Shown here: piece after piece, positions 1 through 8,431 of the stretch
How positions within the stretch are numbered: the first letter of the stretch is position 1
How the letters are laid out: every line of letters begins with the position of its first letter
Source of the DNA: Chloroflexota bacterium
Lineage (GTDB): Bacteria > Chloroflexota > Dehalococcoidia > Lucifugimonadales > Lucifugimonadaceae
Direction of reading: 5' to 3'
Assembly (NCBI GenBank): GCA_018649665.1
Contig: JABIHL010000124.1
Location: forward strand, 1-61,264
DNA: 61,264 nucleotides
The notes under the pieces: model-generated
The model's database searches: none
Seen by the model: only the letters and a program-made list of their open reading frames with translations
Told to the model about the DNA's origin: nothing
Position numbers and translations under genes: made by a program

Positions 1-992
1 GGGAGTCCGCCGGAGTGGATGAACACTATGGTTTCTTCGGGGTCGATTCGTCCCGCACGGAACTCGCCGATCAGACCTGACATCGCTTTTCCGGTGTAGT
101 TGGGATCGAGAATCAGCCCTTCTGCCTTGCCGACCATCTGAATCGCTTCGATCACACGGTCGTCCGGCTCGCCGTAGGCAGGACCTCGGTAGTCCTCAAG
201 CACTTGCAGATCGTCAGTGTCTAGTGGTTGCTCAAGATCGAACATCTCGACAACCTGCTTCGACCTATCGGCAGTTACATTCTGGAAATCTTCCACTTTG
301 CCGGGTGAGTACTGACATGCTGTTGTGCGCCAATCGAGACCACGGTTTTTGGCGTAGAGACGTAAACCGGCAATTGATCGACCGGTGAGTCCCCAGAATC
401 GAACCGGAGCTTCGACTCCCTCGTCGGCAAGCTGTTGTTCAAGTTCTAATCCCGTCTCCATGAATCCGATCATGCCCATGACATCAACGAACGGGTCGTC
501 GGGCAGGATGTATGGCTTGCGGTCGTCTGCAGTCTCTGCTGCGGAAATCTTGTCAGCTACCTGCCGAGCGTACTCGACCGGAGTTCGGTGAATCACAGCA
601 CCCATCAACTTGCAGAGCAGGAGATTTCCAGTTAGCGGATCGTCTATGTTGTCGTGAGACACGATGTGGTATTTCAACCCAGCCTTGGCGCACCCTGCGG
701 CGATGAACCGAGCCTGATTCGAGTGGTAGTGGTTGATGTTGATGACAGTGTCGAAGCCACCTTCGAGGATGTGGGCGATCTCGAATTCAAAGTGGCGACC
801 CTTGTTGCCACCGAAAGCCAAACCAGTCACATCATCACGCTTCACGAGCATGCGATTTGGGACGTCAACGCCTTCGTCGATCAACGCTTGCTTTAACCGA
901 TCAAGCGGTTCAATAGGCGTATTTAGAGTCGAAAGCTTGAAGCGCGGAAGTTCTTCGAGTTTTGTGCGGATATGTTCTTGAGAGACGGTCAT
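1..992 (-). CDS. PLP-dependent D-cysteine desulfhydrase / ACC deaminase family protein (3' end cut by window)
   Basis: Fold-type II PLP enzyme that would deaminate or desulfhydrate small amino acids such as D-cysteine or 1-aminocyclopropane-1-carboxylate, in the cytoplasm. I translated it from the minus strand: about 330 residues are visible and it runs off the left edge. The PLP-lysine motif FGGNKGR lies near residue 60, a family-like NHYHSNQAR segment follows, and LDPNYTGKAM near residue 300 carries the tyrosine conserved in this family. The ATG at 992 is preceded by a GGAG ribosome-binding site. It begins 24 bp after the stop of the amidohydrolase, so the two probably form an operon. Family assignment is firm; the choice between desulfhydrase and deaminase activity is not. 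Confidence 0.85.
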   Translation of the reverse strand, partial: MTVSQEHIRTKLEELPRFKLSTLNTPIEPLDRLKQALIDEGVDVPNRMLVKRDDVTGLAFGGNKGRHFEFEIAHILEGGFDTVININHYHSNQARFIAAGCAKAGLKYHIVSHDNIDDPLTGNLLLCKLMGAVIHRTPVEYARQVADKISAAETADDRKPYILPDDPFVDVMGMIGFMETGLELEQQLADEGVEAPVRFWGLTGRSIAGLRLYAKNRGLDWRTTACQYSPGKVEDFQNVTADRSKQVVEMFDLEQPLDTDDLQVLEDYRGPAYGEPDDRVIEAIQMVGKAEGLILDPNYTGKAMSGLIGEFRAGRIDPEETIVFIHSGGL

Positions 993-1016
993 GGCGAGTA
1001 CTCCGAAATTTTGGCG

Positions 1017-2237
1017 CTAGCTGTTCTGCGCCGGTAGCCAGCCCCAGGGTCGAGGTCCGTGATCTAGTGGTTGCGGAACACCGTCTTTTATCGCCATAAC
1101 TGGCTTGATCGCCTGTGAACCAGCTTTAGTAGCCCCTGAAGATTCGATGAACGAGAAATCACCTTCAACAAGATCGACAATCGAAATATCGGCTGTAGTT
1201 CCAGCACTGAGCGAGCCAAGATCATCGGCGATTCCAAGAATTTCAGCTGGCTTTGATGTAGTCATCCGAATCGCATCCTCGAACGAAATACCCAGCGTCA
1301 TCACTTTGCCCATGCACTCGGTCAGCGAGAACACTGGGCCAGCGTAGATACCCATCGCGGTGATATCAGAGCTGATCGTGTCGGGCAGGAATCCTTGGTC
1401 GATTACTGCCTGTGCCGAAGCAAACGTGAAGTTTCCTCCCCCAACACCAACATCGAAATAAACGCCGTTGTTACGGGCTTCTTGCGCCTGTGAGATTAGA
1501 GAACCGTCTGCTAGCAAAGCACCGACTGCACCGCTCAAAGTGTGAGTAACGACATCGCCTTTGCCGAGAATGTCGGTTAAGAGAGTTGGTGTGAGATCGG
1601 CTGCGATTGGATCTTGTCCTGCAATATCTCCAACGTGAACCATCACGAACCCACCAGCTTCATCGGTAATTGCTTTGGCAGCCTTTGGCATGTCGTTTCC
1701 GAGAGCCGTAATGCCGGGCGTGACCATTCGAGCTTTCACGCCCTTGATGATGTCGGGTGCTGACTGGATGACCTGAACCGACGAAGCGTGATCGATATCG
1801 CTTGAAGACTTCACCTCAGGAAGATTTGCAACGCCCATCTTGCCGATGTTGAGAAGCGCTAAAAGCCGTGTTTTGGCGGTTGGAACGAGATAGTTGACGA
1901 GTCCGCCAGAGTTCAGAGCACCGATAGAACCGGCATCGAGAATGGTCGTCACACCCGCGCTCACGCCGGCGGTATCGGGATCGACCATGAAGTCATCGTT
2001 ATTTGGCTTGCGAATCCCGCCAGCGGCGTGTGTGTGGAGGTCGATTAGACCCGGCGTTACAACGAGCCCTGTGGCATCGATAACCCGCTTGCTAGCAGAA
2101 TCATCAATGTTCACCTCGACAGCAGCGATTTTGCCGTTGTTCACGGCGATATCGAGCTTGGCGTCGATGTTATTGGCGGGATCGAGTACTCGGCCACCAG
2201 TGATTACGAGATCGTAGGAAGTAGGAGGTGTTGGCAT
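1017..2237 (-). CDS. Amidohydrolase/deacetylase family metallohydrolase
   Basis: A 406-residue member of the dihydroorotase-like amidohydrolase superfamily, closest in layout to the EF_0837/Atu3266 deacetylase group. The N-terminal beta-sandwich strand (DLVITGGRVLDP) leads to the metal motif GLIDLHTH near residue 68. A lysine in the KGVKARM segment could be the carbamylated ligand, VMVHVGD and VTHTLSG carry histidines, and SSDITAMG near residue 300 holds the catalytic aspartate. Members hydrolyse cyclic amides or N-/O-acetyl groups; the substrate cannot be told here. It is first in a likely two-gene operon with the downstream PLP enzyme. There is no signal peptide, so it is cytoplasmic. Confidence 0.85.
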   Translation of the reverse strand: MPTPPTSYDLVITGGRVLDPANNIDAKLDIAVNNGKIAAVEVNIDDSASKRVIDATGLVVTPGLIDLHTHAAGGIRKPNNDDFMVDPDTAGVSAGVTTILDAGSIGALNSGGLVNYLVPTAKTRLLALLNIGKMGVANLPEVKSSSDIDHASSVQVIQSAPDIIKGVKARMVTPGITALGNDMPKAAKAITDEAGGFVMVHVGDIAGQDPIAADLTPTLLTDILGKGDVVTHTLSGAVGALLADGSLISQAQEARNNGVYFDVGVGGGNFTFASAQAVIDQGFLPDTISSDITAMGIYAGPVFSLTECMGKVMTLGISFEDAIRMTTSKPAEILGIADDLGSLSAGTTADISIVDLVEGDFSFIESSGATKAGSQAIKPVMAIKDGVPQPLDHGPRPWGWLPAQNS

Positions 2238-2764
2238 GTTTGTTCCGGAATCGGCGAATCTGTCACCCCGATGTGGATCGGATTCAAAAGTTCGACAGAA
2301 ATCATCTTCAAATTCAGCCAGCGATTGTGAAGGATGCGAGGCTCGTTGTCATCCTGAACACGCGTACACAGTAGCCAGATTCAATTTTTTCCAAGAGCGA
2401 TACCTACTCCCCTCACCCGATCCAGTTCCTCGCATATACCGGAATTATCTCTGCTCTTTGGTGTACGAGATATGCACTAACGTCTGTGGCAGTTCTAGCG
2501 ACCGAAGTGTCAGTTTGTTACGAGAGCCGATCATCAATTAAAGTCGGTTGGAATGTGGGGTGTATTCTGAGTTCAGAGAGACTCGTTGGATTGAGCTTTT
2601 ACCTCTATATGAATGTGACGCTTCGCCAGTGTTTGATTTCTAACACTGAAATTACACACAAATATCGACCGGTTTACGATCGATCTGCGAGCATTAAAAA
2701 CATTCTTATTATTGCTTACACGCATAAGATGCGATTTAACTATTAGCCGTTAACTACTAATTAT
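2238..2764. other. Intergenic region between divergent genes
   Basis: This 527-bp gap separates the amidohydrolase (minus) from the giant GAF kinase (plus). The short frames inside it show no recognisable protein. The last 180 bp, just ahead of the kinase, are markedly AT-rich, as expected for a promoter, but I could not assign a convincing -35/-10 pair. No RNA gene or repeat was recognised. Confidence 0.4.
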
Positions 2765-4957
2765 TTGGTGCCACAACACAGCAATATAAAAATACCCAGT
2801 ACGCTTATTGATGCGATTGATGGCTTACCTGATGCCGCATTTTTAGTGGCGGACGATGGCACGATCCTTGTCGTTAATTCGGCAGCAGCATCGATGTTCG
2901 AATACTCTCGCAGCCAGCTTATTGGTAGCCATATCGAAGAGCTAATGCCGTCGTCGGCGCGCAGTTATCACCTTGAAGTACGAACCAGTGCGCTAGCTGA
3001 TCGGCGTCCACGAGATTTCTCCTCCGGCAAAGCATTCGATTGCGAGAGACGGGGTGGTGAAAAATTCCGTGCCGACATCATGCTATCTCCAACCGAGGTA
3101 GATGGCGTTCCCATGACCTGGGCGAGTGTTCGGGATTTGGATCGACCATCTCCGCTGGATGTAAAGCGTCAACAAATTCTTGACGCATTTGATGCCATCG
3201 GGCAAATGGCTGCGTCGACCTTCGATTTGGGCAATGATTTCTCGAAAGTTGCCTCTCGCTTTAACGAAATCATCCCGCATGACCGAATGTCTGTGATGTT
3301 GATTTGTGAGCAAGATCCACAAATGGTCGAAGTGGCATTTCTTTCAGGTGAAGGCATCTCCCGGTACGAACAGGGTGCCATTGTTCCGCTCGCTGACTCC
3401 GCAACTGGCTGGGTTGCGAAAGCACGCGAGATGACTTGGTTCAACGTAAAAAACGCTAAATTTGCCCCGCCCGGCATGCAGACAGGATTCAAACACGGAA
3501 TTGTAGAGGGCTGTGGCGTTCCCTTATTCGATGGTGATGATGTTATTGGGATGCTGGGGCTTGGGACAAAAAATCCGGATGGATTCTCGGATTTTGAGCG
3601 AGGGTTAATAGAGCGCTTGGCGAGTCATCTCAGCGTTGCTGTTATGAATCAGAAAATGCGGACCCGGCTAACGAATCAAAATGATGAAATTGAAGCGGTC
3701 GGTGAAATCGCCAGAATCGTATCTTCATCGACTGATCTCGACAGTGCTTTTAGCGTGGTAAGCGAGTTGATAGAACAACAAGTTCCTCACGACCGCCTTT
3801 CGATCTACAGCGTCGATCTTGAGCAGAGTCTGATAACCGGTGTGTTTTCGAGTGGAGAAGTTTTACCGGGTTTCGACAAAGCAACCCACCAACTGCCGGA
3901 ATCTGGAATTCAATCTTTTAAAGAGATGTTTACCAGTGGCGAACCGGCGTTGTTTGATCGTGCCTTCATATCTAAAGCGGCTGAATCTCAAGCATCGTTC
4001 GTTCCATATAGAGACGCCGGGTACAACTGGAACCTAATCGTCCCGTTGGTCGTGACTCAGCGTCCGGTGGGATTCATTTCGTTTGGACGTAAATCAAATA
4101 ACCGTTACAGCGACGATGAAATTGCCATCGCCTCGCGAATCGGAGAGCAGTTGGCTGGGTCGGTCGCGAATGCGTTCCATCGGAACCGGTTGCAAGATGA
4201 GATTGCAGTAGAAGCTACCCTGATCGAAATTGGCAGAGTCGTAGGGTCGACGCTGGATTTGAAATCAACCAAGGAGCACCTTGGTCCCCTGATGCGTGAT
4301 CTAATCGCAAGTAATTCTGTGATTGTGTCGAGTGTCACAGAGGACGGTCAGAGTCTAAGAATCAATTTTATTGACTATGCGAATATAGGCCCTGAACCGG
4401 ATTTTGAAGAAGACACGGTACACCCCGTAAAAGGAACTACTGCAGAGCAAATATTACAAACTAGACGATCAATTATCGTGAATGCTGACACCGGTGAGGA
4501 ATTCGCTGAGAATTATCCGGGTGCGGGAGATGCCCATGCTGCCGATGGACTTGTTTCGGTAATGAACATTCCGCTCATCGCAAGCGAGATAATATTTGGT
4601 TTTTTGACTTTCCGATCGACAGAGCATAACGCCTACTCTGAATCGGATATTGAAATCGCTGAAAAGATAGCAGTTCAATTAGCAAGCTCTCTCGCCTTTT
4701 CTGAGCTAAACCGGCGTAGTGCGGTGCTTGAGAAAGAACGTTCTACACTCGCATCTATCGGTGGATTAATGGGGTCTGCACCAAATTTGTCGGATGTCTG
4801 GGCAGAATTCGGCGTGATGCTGACAGAAATACTTCAGTTTGACTATGTATCGCTGGTCGCGGTAGATACCGAAGCTGGTGAAGTGGAGTCCCTCTACTTT
4901 TGGTGGGCATCGGAAAACCAGCGTTACGGGCGACAACCTGGCGATATTTTCCCTTGA
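2765..4957 (+). CDS. Giant PAS/multi-GAF sensor histidine kinase, N-terminal part (frame ends at in-frame TGA)
   Basis: This is the first 730 residues of a sensor kinase that continues in the -1 frame to 8121. It starts with TTG after an AT-rich leader. A PAS domain covers about residues 10-128 and is followed by three complete GAF domains (about 140-300, 310-465, 475-640). A fourth GAF begins near 655 and is cut when the frame hits TGA at 4955-4957. The other half of that GAF domain (FPLSGTLAENLV onward) lies in the -1 frame with no gap, so both parts belong to one gene of about 1785 residues. The overlap site T-TTC-CCT (4948-4954) fits the X-XXY-YYZ slippery pattern. No membrane segment is seen, so it is probably a cytoplasmic sensor. 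Ligands of the GAF domains are unknown. Confidence 0.85.
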   Translation: MVPQHSNIKIPSTLIDAIDGLPDAAFLVADDGTILVVNSAAASMFEYSRSQLIGSHIEELMPSSARSYHLEVRTSALADRRPRDFSSGKAFDCERRGGEKFRADIMLSPTEVDGVPMTWASVRDLDRPSPLDVKRQQILDAFDAIGQMAASTFDLGNDFSKVASRFNEIIPHDRMSVMLICEQDPQMVEVAFLSGEGISRYEQGAIVPLADSATGWVAKAREMTWFNVKNAKFAPPGMQTGFKHGIVEGCGVPLFDGDDVIGMLGLGTKNPDGFSDFERGLIERLASHLSVAVMNQKMRTRLTNQNDEIEAVGEIARIVSSSTDLDSAFSVVSELIEQQVPHDRLSIYSVDLEQSLITGVFSSGEVLPGFDKATHQLPESGIQSFKEMFTSGEPALFDRAFISKAAESQASFVPYRDAGYNWNLIVPLVVTQRPVGFISFGRKSNNRYSDDEIAIASRIGEQLAGSVANAFHRNRLQDEIAVEATLIEIGRVVGSTLDLKSTKEHLGPLMRDLIASNSVIVSSVTEDGQSLRINFIDYANIGPEPDFEEDTVHPVKGTTAEQILQTRRSIIVNADTGEEFAENYPGAGDAHAADGLVSVMNIPLIASEIIFGFLTFRSTEHNAYSESDIEIAEKIAVQLASSLAFSELNRRSAVLEKERSTLASIGGLMGSAPNLSDVWAEFGVMLTEILQFDYVSLVAVDTEAGEVESLYFWWASENQRYGRQPGDIFP
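4948..4957 (+). promoter_or_regulatory. Candidate -1 ribosomal frameshift site (slippery heptamer followed by stop)
   Basis: In the zero frame the codons read ATT TTC CCT TGA. The heptamer T-TTC-CCT lets tRNA-Phe and tRNA-Pro re-pair on TTT and CCC one base back, after which the reading frame continues with TTG AGC GGC and completes the fourth GAF domain. The zero-frame stop follows immediately. A one-base deletion in a run of five T would give the same picture, so this may be an indel and not a recoding site. Confidence 0.4.
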
Positions 4958-7900
4958 GCGGCACGTTAGCGGAGAACTTGGTATCGGCTCGTCAAGGGGT
5001 GGTATTCATGTTTGATGGTGTCAGTAGCTGGCGATCTGAATATCCAGGATCCCACCCAAGCAATGTCGACAATCCGGTTCGCACTGTCATTGGAGTTCCA
5101 CTGATTTGGGGCGACATCGTGGTCGCTGTTCTATTCGTTCATAGTTTGTCACCGAACGCTTACTCTCCCTCTGAACTGCGACTATCCGACCGTATCGCTG
5201 CACAAATCGCTGGCCCGGTTGCCGGCAGTATTTTGCGTAAAAACGAAACCGCTTTGTCGGAAGAGCGCGAATTTCTTTCCACTATCGGTACACACATGGG
5301 TGCAGCGACCGACCTTTCAGAATCTTGGCCAAAATTTGCGAATCTACTCAACGGCGCAATCGAAGCCGATATGGTCGCTCTAATAGGAATAGACGATGAT
5401 TTAGAGACTGCTTCGGTGATGATCGAGCACCATTTGAGCGAAAATGACACGGCCGAGGATTTCACCGGATCGAAGTATAATTTGGCAGGAACCTTGACCG
5501 GAGCCGTGTACGAGAGCAGACGAAGTTTGATCTCAAATAAGGCGACAACTGCAGAGCTACTAGAGCAGTTTCCTGGTGCAAAACAAACAGTTACCCGTTT
5601 GAGATATCACTCGACTTTGGCGACTCCACTGACATGGGGTGGGCGTGTCGTGGCTGTGCTGTTCATTAACCATCGAGAGGTCGGAAAATACGACAGCAAT
5701 GATCAAGAGCTACTAGAGCATGTTGCCGATCAAATTGATGGTCCCGTCGCCGGCAGCATTCTTCGTGAGGCGGAAGTGGCTCTGGCGAATGAGCGCAACA
5801 TTCTGGCAAATATCGGGGTGCTAATGACATCTGGTCAACCGATATCTGAGGTGTTCTCACAAGTTGCCGAGCAGGCACAGAACTTAGTTGAATTTGACCG
5901 AATACACCTATCTAAAGTCGATAGCAAAGAGCAGACGATTCAACATATTGCAACGTGGTCGGGATCTAAGTGGAAGCCAGGATATTCAACTGAACTGGTC
6001 AATGTTCCGTTAAGCGGAACGTTGACAGCCCGAGTAATTGATCAAAAGGCTGGGTTGATCTATTCATATATTGATCCTGCACAGATGGATTTGGACTTTC
6101 CGCGCACCCCTCAAAGAAATACGAAAATACCTGCCCGTACTACTGTTGCTGTTCCTTTGGTTTGGGGTGATGAAATAGTAGCGGTGCTTTGGATGTCTAG
6201 ACTGGGCGAGCTGCCTTATACCGATGAAGTACTAGCGGTGACAGAGCGTATTGCCACGCAGATTTCGGGGCCTGTGGCGGGTAGTCTTTTGCGTGAACGT
6301 GAAAGCGCTCTGGAGCGTGAGCGAACGATGCTCGCCAAAATCTCAGAGTATGTAGGAGCCGCAGAGTCGTTTAGCGCTGTGTTTGATGACTTTGTGCAAG
6401 ACGTTGCTGAGTTCATACATTTCGATGCAGTTGAATTTGTAGAAGTCGACCACATCCGAAATGTGGTTCAGCGACCGCTGATGCATTACCGTGATGGGAT
6501 AGCAAAATATTATGAAACTGCTTCGAGTGAATTTCCGCTGCCTGGAACAATGACCGAACAGGTTGTAAACACGTCAAAATCGGCGCTGTTGAATCATTCG
6601 AGTATGGCAGAACTCCAAGAAACGTTCCCCGGTGCGCCAACGGTGGATCACGATAATTATTCGAGATCATCGTTCATGGTGCCGATCCGGTCTAGCGATC
6701 AAGTTGAGGCATGCCTCTGGTTTAGTCGCAACGATGGCATCCACTATGCAACACATGACATCGAATTTGTCGAGCGAATAGCAGCACAGATTGCCGGGCC
6801 GGTTGCCGGTGCCTTGATTCGCGAAAGGGCCGCTTTGTTGGCACGTGAGCGAGCCACTCTAGCCAGTATCAGTGAACTGATGATTGGTGCCACCGATATC
6901 GGATCGGTATTCTCCGAGTTTTTGGATAAAATGTCCCAGTTGCTGTTGTTCGATGCGTTGGCGTTTATGGAGATCGATCACGCAGGGCAAACTGTTGAGC
7001 GCCGACATGTGTTTCTTGACCCCAAAGTGGATCACCTGTACCAATTTCAACCGAGACCGTTCCCTCTGGCTGGAACTATTGCCCAAAAGGTCGCAACTAC
7101 AAGTTTGGGAGTTCTGAATCGTGCCGATGCTCACACGACAACCGAATTTAGATCCAAGCAACCCACACCATATATTCCTCGCTCCTCGATCATGGTTCCT
7201 CTTCTTTGGGGTGATGAAGTAGTCATGACCTTATGGGTGGCTCGTGACTCGGAAAAAATGTTCGAAGAAGAAGATTTTGCTCTAATGGAAAGAGTTGCGT
7301 CTCAGATTGCTGGTCCCGTAGCGGGATCGATAATAAACCGTCGCGAGTTGGACATCGAGGAGGAACGTCGTCGTAGAGTCATTGCCGAACTCAAAGTCAC
7401 GACTCTCTCAGAACTTAGTGAAACGAAGAGCAATTTTGTCAGTGCGATGTCACATGAATTGCGGACACCACTGACCAGTATCGTTGCATTCTCAGATATT
7501 TTGAGCAGAAATCCTAAATCGGAACTTGCCGATCGAGATATTAAGCAGATTAAGGTTATTCAACGCAACGCACGGCGGCTGGAAGAAATGATCGATGAGC
7601 TTCTCGATCTATCGAGAATGGAATCAGGCAAATTCGAAATATTCCGCTCGTCATTCGATTTCGTTTCCATGATTGAAGATTGCCTCGAAAGTGCGGAGCC
7701 ACAATTCGAAGCTCTTTCGCAAACCATTCACTGCGAAATGCTTGACGAAGTGCTACCCGTGAACGGAGATCGAGGGCGATTGCAGCAAGTGGTCAACAAC
7801 CTTCTGAATAACGCTTCGAAATTTTCACCAGAAGGCACCGATATCGACTTGATCGTAACTGAAAAGAACGACTGGCTAACCGTCGCAGTCCACGATAACG

Positions 7901-8121
7901 GACCGGGTATTCAGGGAGAAGATTCAATAAAGCTCTTCGAGATGTTTCACAGAGCAGACAATGAAGAGACTCGTCGTGTTCCGGGAACAGGCATAGGTCT
8001 GCATATCTCGAAAAGGATTGTTGAAGAGCACGGTGGTGAGATCGATATCAACACTCGAGAAAACGGACTCGGGGCAGTTGCTTCGTTCCGTATTCCCACT
8101 GTGATCAACATAATTAGCTAG
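4948..8121 (+). CDS. Giant multi-GAF sensor histidine kinase, C-terminal part (HisKA + HATPase)
   Basis: Continuation of the upstream frame after a -1 shift at 4948-4957. An ATG at 4900 opens this frame too, but it falls inside the fourth GAF domain and is not a credible start. The part completes GAF4 and adds four more GAF domains, each about 175 residues long. Each ends in the same helix motif QI(A/S/D)GPVAGS followed by a coiled linker rich in RERE. Then come a HisKA domain with the H-box MSHELRTPL (His codon at 7453) and a HATPase_c domain with N-box VNNLLNNASKF, G1 DNGPGI and G2 GTGIGL. All catalytic motifs are intact, so the kinase should be active if the full protein is made. No cognate receiver with an output domain lies next to it. 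Confidence 0.88.
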   Translation, partial: FPLSGTLAENLVSARQGVVFMFDGVSSWRSEYPGSHPSNVDNPVRTVIGVPLIWGDIVVAVLFVHSLSPNAYSPSELRLSDRIAAQIAGPVAGSILRKNETALSEEREFLSTIGTHMGAATDLSESWPKFANLLNGAIEADMVALIGIDDDLETASVMIEHHLSENDTAEDFTGSKYNLAGTLTGAVYESRRSLISNKATTAELLEQFPGAKQTVTRLRYHSTLATPLTWGGRVVAVLFINHREVGKYDSNDQELLEHVADQIDGPVAGSILREAEVALANERNILANIGVLMTSGQPISEVFSQVAEQAQNLVEFDRIHLSKVDSKEQTIQHIATWSGSKWKPGYSTELVNVPLSGTLTARVIDQKAGLIYSYIDPAQMDLDFPRTPQRNTKIPARTTVAVPLVWGDEIVAVLWMSRLGELPYTDEVLAVTERIATQISGPVAGSLLRERESALERERTMLAKISEYVGAAESFSAVFDDFVQDVAEFIHFDAVEFVEVDHIRNVVQRPLMHYRDGIAKYYETASSEFPLPGTMTEQVVNTSKSALLNHSSMAELQETFPGAPTVDHDNYSRSSFMVPIRSSDQVEACLWFSRNDGIHYATHDIEFVERIAAQIAGPVAGALIRERAALLARERATLASISELMIGATDIGSVFSEFLDKMSQLLLFDALAFMEIDHAGQTVERRHVFLDPKVDHLYQFQPRPFPLAGTIAQKVATTSLGVLNRADAHTTTEFRSKQPTPYIPRSSIMVPLLWGDEVVMTLWVARDSEKMFEEEDFALMERVASQIAGPVAGSIINRRELDIEEERRRRVIAELKVTTLSELSETKSNFVSAMSHELRTPLTSIVAFSDILSRNPKSELADRDIKQIKVIQRNARRLEEMIDELLDLSRMESGKFEIFRSSFDFVSMIEDCLESAEPQFEALSQTIHCEMLDEVLPVNGDRGRLQQVVNNLLNNASKFSPEGTDIDLIVTEKNDWLTVAVHDNGPGIQGEDSIKLFEMFHRADNEETRRVPGTGIGLHISKRIVEEHGGEIDINTRENGLGAVASFRIPTVINIIS
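5191..7340 (+). repeat. Tandem in-gene repeat: GAF units ending in the QI-GPVAGS motif
   Basis: Five copies of a segment encoding RIAAQIAGPVAGSILR or close variants occur near 5191, 5723, 6247, 6775 and 7290. The period is about 520-530 bp (about 175 residues). Each is followed by a short charged linker (ERE- or EER-rich) and a conserved start of the next GAF unit. The copies have diverged at the DNA level, so this reads as old internal duplication, not an assembly artefact. Confidence 0.8.
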
Positions 8122-8431
8122 AAGATATGTGTCGGACGCTGAAATTATGCGTTAGCCCGCCTTCGGAACATGATCGCATTGTTCCTCAATAGCTGAGAAT
8201 ATCTTGTCTCGCCCAGACTGCCTGTCGGGGTCCATATTCAAGAGAAAACATCGAACCCCACTTCGATGTTGAAGCTTGATACGTGCCGGAACCCATCCGA
8301 AATCCAACCGGGCCAAAATCTACGTACAAGTGATGTGCCCGATAATCATGGTTGGCTCGTAGCCGTTCAGAGGCTATTCATACGACCAAACCTAAGAAAT
8401 TGTCTGGATTTCTGGATACATTCGACTTTCG
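8122..8431. other. Intergenic region between two histidine kinase genes
   Basis: This 310-bp gap holds a perfect inverted repeat with 9-bp arms AACATCGAA / TTCGATGTT and a 6-base loop at 8247-8270. No plus-strand T-tract follows it, so it is not a classical terminator for the upstream kinase. The 65-codon frame across its second half resembles nothing I know and I did not call it. Confidence 0.4.
8247..8270. repeat. 9-bp inverted repeat (hairpin or operator candidate)
   Basis: AACATCGAA, loop CCCCAC, then TTCGATGTT: a perfect 9-bp stem between two kinase genes. On the minus strand it would be followed by TTTTCTC. It could be a weak terminator, a protein-binding palindrome or an mRNA hairpin in the leader of the second kinase. 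The sequence alone does not decide. Confidence 0.4.

Noticed and set aside
2238-2764. Possible tRNA or structured RNA in the long first gap
   Set aside because: No cloverleaf or known RNA motif could be recognised by eye.
4900-4957. ATG at 4900 as the start of a separate second kinase gene
   Set aside because: It lies inside the fourth GAF domain and its first residues do not fit that fold; the joined frame continues the domain without loss.
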